Source of the DNA: Helicoverpa zea
Taxonomy: Eukaryota > Arthropoda > Insecta > Lepidoptera > Noctuidae
Assembly (NCBI RefSeq): GCF_022581195.2
Contig: NC_061461.1
Coordinates: 8,246,001-8,310,000, forward strand
DNA length: 64,000 nucleotides
Reading direction: 5' to 3'
Shown here in pieces: positions 1 through 9,965 of this stretch. The translations under genes were made by a program, and so were the position numbers. Positions within the stretch are counted from its first letter, which is position 1. The number at the start of each line of letters is the position of its first letter. The notes under the pieces were generated by a model. The model had not been told where the DNA came from, searched no databases, and was given only the letters and a program-made list of their open reading frames with translations.

Positions 1-1224
1 TGGTAGCAATCAACAATTTTGCACATTTTAAACTAAGTCGTGTAATTATGCCTACTATGTTTCATGATAATAATACACTTAATAAAACGCTTCCTAGTTA
101 AAATAATAACTTGTTTTAGGTAAGTATGCAAAAACGCTTGTCATGCTTCATGATTTTTATATCTTTTGCAAATCTTGATATAATTCGTAAAATATAAGGT
201 TTGAATTTTTTAAAAGAAATCTTTTTTATTATTTTAGTTGTATTATATAATATTCATTTATTGTTATATCTATTTTACTAAGACTATTTTTAGCTTCTAC
301 GGACCGTATTTAAAATTGGATCCTAAATGGGTTCAACCCGATGGTTTTTACCCGACTGCCCAGAGGCGTTAGGTATATTTTTATTAGACTCGCAGCCAAT
401 CAAATGTTTAAGTAATAGTAGGCTCCATTCCAACCTGATTCAACTGTCATAAATTTAGATTTTTATTCAATATAAAGTGGTGAGGTTGAATAAGACGTAA
501 CTCTATTCAACAAACACTAAGTTTTGATAACCCCTGCCCCTTAATACTTAACACCATTTTCACCAAAGTAAAAGTGTCCCTTATAACCTTTATTATTGGG
601 GGAGCCCTTATTCTAAGTGTTACTTAGTTAGGGAAACGTTAAGAGATTCTTGGTAAAAACGGGCATTATTCCCTTAAAAATGCAGTAAATCATTCTGGTA
701 TTAAGTTTATAAAGGTGCAAGTCAATAATTTTTGCATTGGTGATACATGCATACGTGATATACGACGTAACAAAGTTTTTATCCAGCTCGAACCGGCTTT
801 AAGCCACAAATGTCATGAGCAGATATGACAGCACGGTGGACTGGTTTATTCGTCATTCTTGTTTGTTTTAGAGATTTTGTTTTGTTTTTGTTTTCTAGTT
901 CTCATTTTTGTTTTTATTTTGAGCTGCGAGGATAACGTTGTACCTAAGTCGTCACCGTACGTAGAAACAAGTATATTGTTATCTAATAATATTTCATCAT
1001 CATCTATTCTTTGAAATATTTATGTTTATTTATTAGAGCAAAAATAAATGATGAAAACAATGGCAAATCTGTCTTTGTTCTTTTTCACAAATCCTACTAA
1101 ACTCTTAGTAATGACAACTTGGTATTTCGTAAAGTAATAGAGGCACAATTTCAATTTTAGCTTTATAACAAGTCACATATTTTTTCCCCAAGTTATAAGA
1201 AGTATTCTTGTCTTAGAATCCCCA
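1..1224. other. AT-rich intergenic DNA, no gene recognised
   Basis: No exon of the neighbouring family and no long reading frame is recognisable here. The first bases (TGGTAGCAATCAAC) resemble a GGTAGCAATTAGGTAGCAAC motif that recurs in intron 3 of T2 near 11180-11375, so the left edge may lie in a dispersed repeat. Low-complexity T-rich tracts occur around 870-920. Confidence 0.4.
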
Positions 1225-1429
1225 TCTATACCAATATTATAAAGAGGAAAACTTTGTTTGTTTGTTTGTTTGGTTGTAATGAATAGGCTCAAAAGCTACA
1301 GGACCGTTTTTTTTTAATTCTTCCACCACTCGAAAGCTACGTTAGCCACGAGTAGCATAGGCTATATTTTGTCCCGGTACGGGCAGTAGTTACCACGGGA
1401 CGCGGGTAAAACCGCGGGAAAACGGCTAG
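1225..1429 (+). mobile_element. Non-autonomous Helitron, lepidopteran type
   Basis: Begins TCTATACCAATATTATAAAG followed by a GTTTGTTTGTTTG tract and AAAAGCTACAGGACCG, and ends AAAACGGCTAG before a T. These are the characteristic ends of the small lepidopteran Helitrons, which terminate in CTAG, insert between A and T, and make no target duplication. It is about 205 bp, has no coding capacity, and lies just downstream of T1. Confidence 0.75.
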
Positions 1430-1601
1430 TAATTAATAAAATAGGCCAACTTAACAATACCAACTTTTATTGTCACAAAAATAATCTCGATAGTACATAT
1501 AACATTGTTCTACTTATACAAAAACAAAGGTAAAAATGAACAAAGAGTAAAACAAAGTTTATAAAAACACAATCTTCAGAAGATCCAAATTAAACTTCAA
1601 T

Positions 1602-1607
1602 TTTATT
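1602..1607 (-). terminator. Poly(A) signal of T1
   Basis: AATAAA on the minus strand about 35 bases beyond the T1 stop. A second AATAAA (1642-1647) overlaps the stop codon itself. The sequence around the first copy (CTTCAATTTTATTGAAG) is a short perfect hairpin. Confidence 0.55.
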
Positions 1608-1642
1608 GAAGTGGAATATATTTTAAAGTACAAAATTCAATT

Positions 1643-3940
1643 TTATTCATGCGCGTACGCGGATAAATCATCGAGGATATAATGTTTGGCAGGTACTGTA
1701 TCAAAGAATTTGTGTAAGAAGGAATACAAAATGTCCATAGCTTTGTCCATGAAAGGTGTGCCGAATGATGCGAATAACATCTGCCAGTTTTCATTCAAAA
1801 CTCCCGTCACGAGTTTACCTGTAAAAATGAATTTAAAAAAAAAATTAAATAAGTTACTAAAGGGTGAAAAATTATTTACCTTGGACATGGCAATCCGTGC
1901 ATGGTATTTATCTTTTATCCTTATCTTTACCTTTGAAACAATCTTGAATTGACTATAGCATGTGGTTGCATAGAATACTTGGTCAGCCTCATAGTTTACA
2001 AAGTCATACAACAAGTTATGATTAGACCCATAAAAACTACAATTAGTACACATTGTAGGTATGCAGACAAACACTAATTAAATGCCACTCTTCGAAGATT
2101 TATGTTATTAAAACTGGACTTTTAATCTCTGATCTTTGACATCCATTAGACCTGCTACTGTTTTCATAGTTTTTCTAAATTGATACTCTGGGTTTGCAGA
2201 ATAAAAATAGCACGATTACAAGAATATAATAAAGGTTTTGTAGGGTCTAATAGAAGGATAAAAATATTTCTTCATAAATATAATATCGACATTACAAAGT
2301 GTTATTGTATGCAAGTAAAACAGTTATACATTTGAAAAGTACTTACTTGCTTCTTGCTTTCCTATATACAAGCTGTCAGCGAAGAAAGTCATTTTTCCTT
2401 TGATTTCATAAGTGTATTTCAGTTTGTCATTTTTGCACCTAATGTAGAGATCACCATTTTTCTTGTGGACGTCGAAATCGAAATCGATTTTAAGATAGAG
2501 TTTATCTGAAACAAAAGACAGTGGTAAGTCACTTCTAGCTAAATATAGCAGTAGATAATAATAATTTACCTACAGTCACTATTTTGTAAATTTTTCATTA
2601 TTTTACGGGAATATTTAAATCTGGAATCGCATCCCTATTGACTGGATTATATTAAAGAAATAGCCAAAAAATCGCCCTAAGCTCATGAATTACGGATCCG
2701 ATTTGAAAATTCCATGGAGAAAAAAGAAAATTGTACCAGTGTTAGGTAGCTCCTTCATTGAGGGACGCAATAGGCTACTTTTGATCCGGATAAGCGGTGA
2801 AACAGCTAGCATAAACTACTTATTAACAAAAGAAAAACATTTGTTACCAATTTTGACTTTTCCATTTCCATCACCAGTGACTGTATCACCACCAGCCAAT
2901 GTTTTGACGAGAGGACTGTTGGAGAACACTTTGTAGTGCCCCTTAATTGATATATCGCATGTCAGCTCCATAAATGCACGGCCCTCTTCAATTTTAGTAC
3001 TGAAAAGGAAAATATTTTCACAGTAATTGAAAATGGAATAAGAAAGGATTTATTGTGAAGAAATACCGATTGAAGAATAGCCAATATATACGAATTTCTG
3101 AGGCGAAGCTAGTTTATAGACACATTTTTGTCCTGAAAAGCCTTGCTAAGATAAGTAACCAAATAATTTATTTTAACTCCATTTACCCTAAACTTTGTAA
3201 ATCCTTTAAGCAAGACTGTTACCAATATGTGGTCAAAATAAAAATGCAAATTTTCCAAAAGATGAGCCCTCATGAAAACACTTGTAACATTGAACTATCC
3301 ATAATATCCCAAAGTAGATGAATTAAAACATGGTTTTACGGTTATATTTTGGACTAGTGTAAAATGTACTTACACAAACTTATTAACGATGCAATCTTTG
3401 ACTCCCTTTGCGGTTCCCTCAATCATTGTGATATCAATGACATTTAGAATGGCCAAAGAAATGTTATTGATAGCAATGGGGTCAATTGTTGGGATGCCCA
3501 GCTCTGGAACACCAGTCTTGGCAATATCCCGAATCACCGATTGGATTAAGTCCTTTTCACATTCTCCATCATTGATTTTACATTTTCCCAAATTGTCCAC
3601 TGTAAAAAATGTTCCATAATTAGGTAAATTAAAGGAGGCTGACAAAGCGCAAAACGGCGCCAATGCCTCATAGAATAAATATTTAAAAATTTGTTTAAAA
3701 ATAATATTTCATAAAAAATATATTATAAAAAAACCTTGTCCGATATTACTTCAGGAAAAAATATTTCATTTTTAAAAACAAATGCTTGATGTTAATCAAA
3801 AAGTCTTAATATTTTTTACTTCAACGATGAAAATAAAAAAAAAATGTATAAAATCTGAAATATACAGCTAACTTACCGAAACTCGATTCACAAAACACAA
3901 AAACTGTGCACAACAAGAAAAGGGAATTTTTGAAGAACAT
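1643..3940 (-). CDS. T1: JHBP/takeout-family secreted carrier protein
   Basis: Five coding exons on the minus strand: 3940-3877, 3599-3374, 2999-2848, 2505-2347 and 1818-1643, 777 bases and 258 residues. Every junction is GT-AG, with intron phases 1,2,1,1. Exon 1 encodes a signal peptide (MFFKNSLFLLCTVFVFCESS). Exon 2 has the N-terminal cysteine pair of the family (KCKINDGEC) followed by GVPELGIPTIDP and IEGTAKGVKDC. Exon 3 has LTCDISIKGHYKV, exon 4 FFADSLYIGKQE and exon 5 NENWQMLFASFGTPFMDKA. The order and the length match haemolymph JHBP/takeout proteins, which fold as one long helix wrapped in beta-sheet and carry hydrophobic ligands such as juvenile hormone outside cells. The ligand cannot be assigned from sequence. 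It is divergently oriented to T2 across about 6 kb. The start is the first ATG after a TATA-like box 51 bases upstream. Confidence 0.92.
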
Positions 3941-3990
3941 CTTTACTTGTCAAAGGATTGACACGAATAATGCTTAGACTCGACTTGGTT

Positions 3991-3998
3991 ATTATATA
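3991..3998 (-). promoter_or_regulatory. TATA box of T1
   Basis: TATATAAT on the minus strand, 51 bases upstream of the T1 ATG. This leaves room for a TSS about 30 bases downstream and a short leader, as in T2 and T3. Confidence 0.55.
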
Positions 3999-4342
3999 TG
4001 TCGTTCACAAAATAAACGCCAACACGTATCATTGGGAAAAAATATATAAAAAACCTACAGCAAGATCAACCTTTACTATAGATCTTAATACCAGGTATTA
4101 ATAGCCTTAATTGAGTGATTTTAAGAATAGTCTTGAGGAAAAAATAATATATACAAAGTCAGAACGTATGTATTATGTAATTTTATTTTTATTACGTTCT
4201 CATCATTATGGTTACTTATTTTAATGGACATCTACAATGTATTGTGTTAATTCAAATGTATCACCAATAGGGTTCCCTGAAAACAACTGAAAATCACGTT
4301 TGAAATGAAAATAAAGAAGAGCGGGCAAATAAATATCCCACC

Positions 4343-4984
4343 AAAAACATTAAATGTAAAAAAAAGCCAATCCTCTACGCAATTCCTCCACCGTAAAAAG
4401 TTTTGAGATCGCATAGAAGCCAAGTCCTGTTCTACTTTATTTGTAATAATAAATCAATATTTTGTGACTATATCAATAGTTTCGTTCACTTTACAATAAT
4501 ATTGACTTGGCCATGAGCACAATAAACTACAAATATAATACAGCATATCTTGGAGAGGTGAAAGTCAAACATGAAGTTTAATATCACAGAATTAAATACT
4601 TTTAGTTTATTCAATTGTTACTAAATTACCGACAGTCAGTATCATCCAACATCAATGAACTGCACATGTACTATGGCGCATGTTTAGTGCATGGTGATCT
4701 CAAATTCCAACAAGTCCATAATCAGTCCAATCGTAAAATCATGTCCATATAGAATTTATCAATTCAATGGTATTTATACATTCTTACAAGGAGCGACTTT
4801 TAACTTGTGCTCATGGCCAAGACAGTATTATTGTAATGTGAACAAAACTATTGATATAGTCACAAAATATTGATTTATTATTACAAATAAAGTAGAACAG
4901 GACTTGGCTTCTATGCGATCTCAAAACTTTTTACGGTGGAGGAATTGCGTAGAGGATTGGCTTTTTTTTACATTTAATGTTTTT
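4343..4984. repeat. Fold-back element with 179-bp inverted arms
   Basis: The left arm (4343-4521) and right arm (4806-4984) are near-perfect reverse complements around a 284-bp centre. The left end is preceded by ATCCCACC, so the terminus reads TCCCACCAAAAACATT. No transposase frame is present; the small frame at 4691-4873 lies in the centre and right arm and has no visible homology. A second element starting with the same motif lies at 23555-23919. I read it as a non-autonomous fold-back DNA transposon or long hairpin MITE. Confidence 0.75.
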
Positions 4985-5089
4985 CATTCAAAAATAAATA
5001 ACAAAGTTATCAATGCAGTCAAAATTCATACACAATGTTCTTGAAAAACCACAAATATAAACTTGTTTCCTATTTTTTTATTAAGTTTT

Positions 5090-5550
5090 AAGGTTTTTAT
5101 AATTTTCCCTTTATATGTAGCTAATAACCTATCTTGGTGCCAAATTTGAAGGTTCTAAGTTTGCTAGAAGTACCTTAGACTTTTGATGATCGGTCAGTGA
5201 GTCAGTGACAAAATGGTGTAACTTTGATCGCTCATAACTCGTAAACTATTTATTCAAATGTCTTGTAATCTTGAGACTGAGCTTGTTCTAATACTTACTC
5301 TTGGTCATCGAAAACCTAAACTCCTAGCTTTGTTCACATGGAAGATACAGGGGGCTGAAATAGCCGCGAAACGCTTCGAGAAAAGATGGTACGGCCGTGC
5401 CCGCTTTGCTCGAGTCTTGGCTGGGGCACTGCCGTGCCCTCAGATAAAATTAGTCAAAGACGTAGCTTCACCTGAAAATAAAATCCAGGTTTTCACATTT
5501 CCGTCAGTTATGCTTGCGATGTCTTACTTAAAAATCTATTAAACATTAAC
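5090..5550 (+). repeat. Dispersed repeat with GTCAGTGAGTCAGTGAC motif
   Basis: Contains GATGATCGGTCAGTGAGTCA followed by text about 'no ORF' length only: the frame at 5258-5542 (94 residues) has no recognisable domain. The motif returns in reverse orientation near 23010-23060 (ACTGACTGATTCACTGACTC) with AAATTTGG(C/A) next to it, so both are copies of one interspersed family, probably retrotransposon 3' sequence. The GC-richer part (5340-5460) is best explained by the repeat, not a host gene. Confidence 0.45.
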
Positions 5551-5559
5551 TTTATGCAG

Positions 5560-5780
5560 TAATCATCATCTGCCTATCCTTTTTCCAACTGCATCATGTT
5601 GGATTTGGTTGTCAGTCTAATTGGTGGCAACTGATTAGGTACCAGAGTTTAACATGGAGTGACTGCCTATCTGAATCCGGTACCGATTGTTAAGACTGGT
5701 TGTCAGCCTGTCTGGCTTCTGACTACCCGTAACGACTGGCAAAGATGTTAGAAATTTAACGTGCCTTCTGAAACAGGGAG
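5560..5780 (-). repeat. Diverged LINE 3' tail (GATGAT family), minus copy
   Basis: AATCATCATCTGCCTATCC, then GGTTGTCAGTCTAA and GGCTTCTGACTACCCGTAAC are the reverse complement of the better copies at 45802-45988 and 56984-57172, in the same order. It is diverged and non-coding. Confidence 0.6.
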
Positions 5781-5876
5781 ATACTCATCATGATATAGCC
5801 ATCTGTCCACGGGCCAACCACGCCAAGCATTGCTTAACTTTATAGCCAATCGACCCATGCTGTTGTTACTTAGTCA

Positions 5877-5995
5877 CAAGTTAATGTGCTTTTGTGTCAA
5901 CATTACTAACATTAAAGTTGTCTCAAAAAGGCTTCAGCGTGTTGGCTTCGGTTCCCCAAGTTAAAAAAGTCCGGGACTCTATATTCCCGTGTGCT
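5877..5995 (-). repeat. Fragment of the 34-kb tandem-dimer repeat family
   Basis: The reverse complement reads AAGCCAACACGCTGAAGCC, then TTTTGAGACAACTTTAATG and GACACAAAAG, matching the junction between the two dimer units near 34690-34745. This shows the dimer sequence is a dispersed family rather than a local oddity. Confidence 0.6.
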
Positions 5996-6086
5996 TGGCA
6001 GAGACATACATAATAATAATAATTCAAAACAGCGTTCAGTATTTTCTAGTTAGAAATACCCTATATAGGATAATTATATAAATAAA

Positions 6087-6549
6087 CTAGCTGTTCCACG
6101 CGTTTTCACCTGCACCCCGAGGGATTTACCTACTTCGTAGGTACATGTATTTTATGCTGTCCTGGTACATGGTAAGCAATAACGTCAACACTTGAGTATT
6201 GGTATATATATGCTCATGTAATTTTGCTGTCCTGGTACTTGATGAGAATTTACACCAGGAGATTGAAATACTCGACATCTAAGAAGACTTTACTTCTTTG
6301 GTTCGGCTCTAGTTATTTTGTCCTCCGTGGTTCGGCTGCATTCTGTAAGACGATTTTTGACTAATCACCCCCATCTTGGGGAAACTTCTGCATGTACTCG
6401 AATAAAACATAGATCAAACATCAGCGCAGAGAGTGTAGCCTAACAGTAAAAGAATCATTATCATTATTAAGGTTCAGTAGTTCCGGAGCCTATTCGCGTC
6501 TAACATACAAACAAAAACTCAAATCCTTCTCTTTAAATATTAGTATAGA
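6087..6549 (-). mobile_element. Non-autonomous Helitron, minus orientation
   Basis: On the minus strand it begins TCTATACTAATATTTAAAGA and ends GCGTGGAACAGCTAG before T, the lepidopteran Helitron ends. It is longer than the copy at 1225, with extra sequence in the middle, so it may contain an internal insertion. Confidence 0.7.
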
Positions 6550-6550
6550 T

Positions 6551-7070
6551 AAACAAAATAAAGCTAAAATTATCTTTGTAAGGATAGTTTCCTCGAGATG
6601 CGGGAAAACCGCGGGGAACTAAGTTTATTAATAATTTGAATTTTACCAAAGTTAGTTCCTGGGTAGGAATATATTCCTATAGTATATTAGGTATATACTA
6701 GGAATATATTTATTTTACCTTATACGCTGTTTTTGGGAATCGGTAGCATAGATTTATTTTACCTTATTAGCATTTTTCCTCAAAAAAGGATGAGCAGAAA
6801 TGGATAAAAATTCACAAAGTTTGTTTATAGTGTTTTAAGCATTGCCTAAAGTCAAAAACAAAAACTTTATCTATTAAGACTTCAACGATTTATAGCCTTA
6901 ATAATAGTGCACTTTTAACATAAAATTGAATAAAACAACTTGGGACCATTAAAAAAAAATATAGGTACGAATTTACATATAAAATGTTTTTAAATTGGTT
7001 CAGTAGAGCCAAACATTAAAACCTTAAAAAAAAAATAACTTTACCTCTTTATCATACGTATCTATTTATT
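6551..7070. other. Intergenic DNA, nothing recognised
   Basis: AT-rich. A small imperfect repeat of GGAATATATT occurs around 6665-6710. No coding or RNA feature is supported. Confidence 0.4.
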
Positions 7071-7078
7071 ATACTTAA

Positions 7079-7436
7079 CTGCCTCGTTGGTCTAGCTGTC
7101 GCAAGTGCGGCTGTTGAGCACGAGGTCTCGGGTCCGATTCCTGAGTCGGGCCGAAATCTCTTTGTGGGTTTTAGAAGACTTTCACAAAGCAGGCCGGAGC
7201 CTGGAAGTTGGTGATTGATACACACGTGCATCGGAGAGCACGTAAATATCGGCCCTGCGCCTGATCTCTCTCCGGTCGTGTCGGAGTGCCGTCCCATCGA
7301 GCTATGAGAGTGAAGGAATAGTAAGTGCACCCGTGTCTTCGTAAATGCTTGTGTACCATAATATGTCCTGCACAGTTGGCTGATATCTTCTTATATGAGA
7401 ACAGCCGCCATAGCCGATAATTGGCTAGGAGGACAT
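7079..7436 (+). mobile_element. SINE with tRNA-like head
   Basis: The head contains TGGTCTAGCTGTCGCAAGTG (A-box-like) and GGTCTCGGGTCCGATTCC (B-box-like), an internal RNA polymerase III promoter derived from a tRNA. The body includes CTGATCTCTCTCCGG and CCCATCGAGCTATGAG. A reverse-oriented partial copy sits in intron 2 of T2 (10656-10851), and head fragments occur near 16905-16990 and 52507-52640. The minus-strand frames here are fortuitous. Confidence 0.7.
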
Positions 7437-7439
7437 CAT

Positions 7440-8640
7440 TTTATTATATGGACATACCTAATCATATTAGTCAGTTATTTAAATCACACGATCCATTAAT
7501 TACAAATATATCTGGAGTCCTCATTTTTTATATTTTTTAAATATTAATAAAAAAGGGTTATTAGATAATGTCAAAATAAAAACCTTTTATGAAAAGTACC
7601 TACATCAATGCTTAGGGCACTACCTCAAAAACACATTTTCATGTTTTTTTTTTATTATTTTATTTGCAACCTCTGGAATGGCTAGTCCCATCCGACGATA
7701 CACTAAAAACTCAATTAACTTACCCTGAATAAAAAAAATTGGATACTACAAAAAGTACACCCTTGTATTGTTGCAACACGGGCAGCGCCATCGGTTCTCA
7801 TAAAAAAGGCGAGGTCGCGAGCGGTTTCTAATAAAAAATCGATATAAATAATCGAATGCATGCAAATTATTGACACACAGTATTTTTGTTTCTTTTGTAA
7901 ATGTAGGTCAATGCACTGATCGACTCATTTTGGTAAGGTCAAACGTTTGTCCTAGGTCGGCTATTAGAGGATATACCTGAATAGGCCAATAGTTAATGGT
8001 GTCATTTAGCCTGTTCATTTATTTTGGTTTAATTCTATTCGTGTCACTTGGTCCTAATAACATTGAATAACATTTAAAGGCTTTTTTGGTGTCTCTCAAA
8101 GTTATGTCAGCAAAAGACTAATGCACTTTGGTATTTTATTCGAGCTTTTCCTTCAACTTTGAAATATATATAATAAGCGTAATAAATACATTAAATAGGT
8201 ATTTGGACACCTAACCACGTTTGTAAACTTGGTTTTTGCAGGTGTTTAAAAAAATATGTTTTTGTTTAGATTGCCCAATGAATACGTCTCACTGTACGGG
8301 CGAATATAATGTGGTAGACAATACCTATTGCAACAACCATTCTATTTTAACTTTAAGAATACAAACGGCATGCTTCACTCAAACGACTGCCTGCTCTAAA
8401 AATTCAGGCGCTTAACTTCTATAACGATTGCTGGTATTTGTAAGGATTTCGTCGAAAACGAAAAATCGTTACAATTAATTAAAATAATGCAGTTAATTAA
8501 AATCGTCACAGTAAAAATATAATGAATAATTGTATAGATAAAATAAATTAATTTAATGATTTTAAAATGATCTCATTACACAATAACAATTAATTAAGCA
8601 AATTTTAAGATAACGTTTTATAAAAATGTAATTATTGTAT
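7440..8640. other. AT-rich intergenic DNA, nothing recognised
   Basis: No supported exon. Only short low-complexity tracts are visible, such as the T-rich run at 7642-7656. Confidence 0.35.
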
Positions 8641-8880
8641 GTAATTTTGTTCTAAATGTCTCCTATATAAATCCTCCTAAATGTATCTTTTATTGTAAAA
8701 TTCATTAAATTCTTCAAGTGTATTTCTTTTCATTACTGCACTATGTTATTGTTATTTTAAACTATGTTGCTGTGCCCCAACAGGGTCCATAATTATTGTA
8801 CTGTAGCTTTAAGCCTTGTTTACCACCTATAACACACATTATCGAATGCAAATAAATGAATATGAATATGAAAAACAGAA
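8641..8880 (+). repeat. Probable LINE 3' end (tail GAATATGAATATGAA)
   Basis: TGTGCCCCAACAGGGTCC, then CTGTAGCTTTAAGCC and AATAAATGAATATGAATATG is the layout of lepidopteran non-LTR retrotransposon 3' UTRs, which close with a short tandem tail after an AATAAA. No coding part remains. Confidence 0.5.
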
Positions 8881-9199
8881 AAGATGTTAATGTGGGGTAG
8901 CGTCCCTTCTCCCCTTCATGTGCTGATTTCCCATATAAAAAAGTATTGAAAGTAGCTATCATTAGTCGTACATGGAACAGGCATGTTGTTTACAGTAAGT
9001 AGTAGTATTTGAATTATCATCTGTTTGCCTTTTGCCAACTATGTTGAGGTGGGGTTCAAATATAACCGGATACAGCTGGAGTTGTACAATAATTGGATGT
9101 GATGTTGTAGATGAAGGCGTGTGAAAAAAATGTTTTCTTAGTATATAGAACAGGCACCGGGAAAATATACAAATCTGCAACAGGTCTACTTTTCCCATA

Positions 9200-9892
9200 G
9201 TCCTAAATATTGCCTAACAAGTCTAGGGCAGATTATGCCCAGGTCGCTAATTTAATCAGGCTTATATACAACTACACACCTGTTTTCCAGTGTAATAAAA
9301 AACATATCTAATTAAAATGATAAAGAATTCATAATAATGCGCTCAACAAAAATTTTATTATCATAAACGCTAATTAAATCTTCACAATTGTTGAAGCAAA
9401 ATATAGGTGAATAATATTTTGTTTAGTACTTCCCATTACCGAACTCACTGTCTGAAACTAATAACAATTTTTATGGTTCCATAACACTGAAGGAAAATCC
9501 ATCATTGATATTTTATTTTAGATCAATAAAATATTAAAATAAAATAAATTTCATCTTGTTTCAAAAGAAACAAGTTACATGACGGCAGTTGGAGTACCTT
9601 CAGAAATAATATGACACACTTTTTTGCTTCTAATTTTTTACCTATTTAATTATTTCAAGTATACAGAGTACACAGTTCAAAGTTACTGTTATACTGATAC
9701 ATGACTACGAAAAGAATACAGGTTTTGGAGGGTCGCGTGGGAAGGATATGATTCAAATCATTACTCGTCTACAAAAATGGAGATACAGAACTCACGGTAT
9801 GATGAGGCCAACTCTGTTTCAACCGGTATTTTTTCCTGCATAACCTCTAATTATTAAATTAAAAATTCATTGACTTCATCTTTTTGCCAAAG
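9200..9892 (+). promoter_or_regulatory. Upstream region of T2, duplicated in front of T3
   Basis: Blocks such as AGGCTTATATACAACT, TATCATAAACGCTAATTAAA, GAATAATATTTTGTTTAGTA and CTTCCCA(T/C)TAC recur in the same order at 12719-12900 upstream of T3. The tandem duplication therefore carried at least 0.7 kb of promoter. The copy here lacks the 210-bp MITE seen upstream of T3. Confidence 0.7.
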
Positions 9893-9900
9893 TATATAAA
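9893..9900 (+). promoter_or_regulatory. TATA box of T2
   Basis: TATATAAA followed after about 38 bases by TTTAGTGCCAC (initiator-like), then the ATG. T3 has the same arrangement. Confidence 0.75.
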
Positions 9901-9965
9901 TTGAGTAAGTCCCCGTAAATAAACACTTGTTTAGTGCCACACAAAGTAAACAGAAGTAAATTAAA

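Noticed and set aside
7079..7160. Possible tRNA gene
   Set aside because: A and B boxes are present but the cloverleaf is poor and the sequence continues into a SINE body with other copies in the window.
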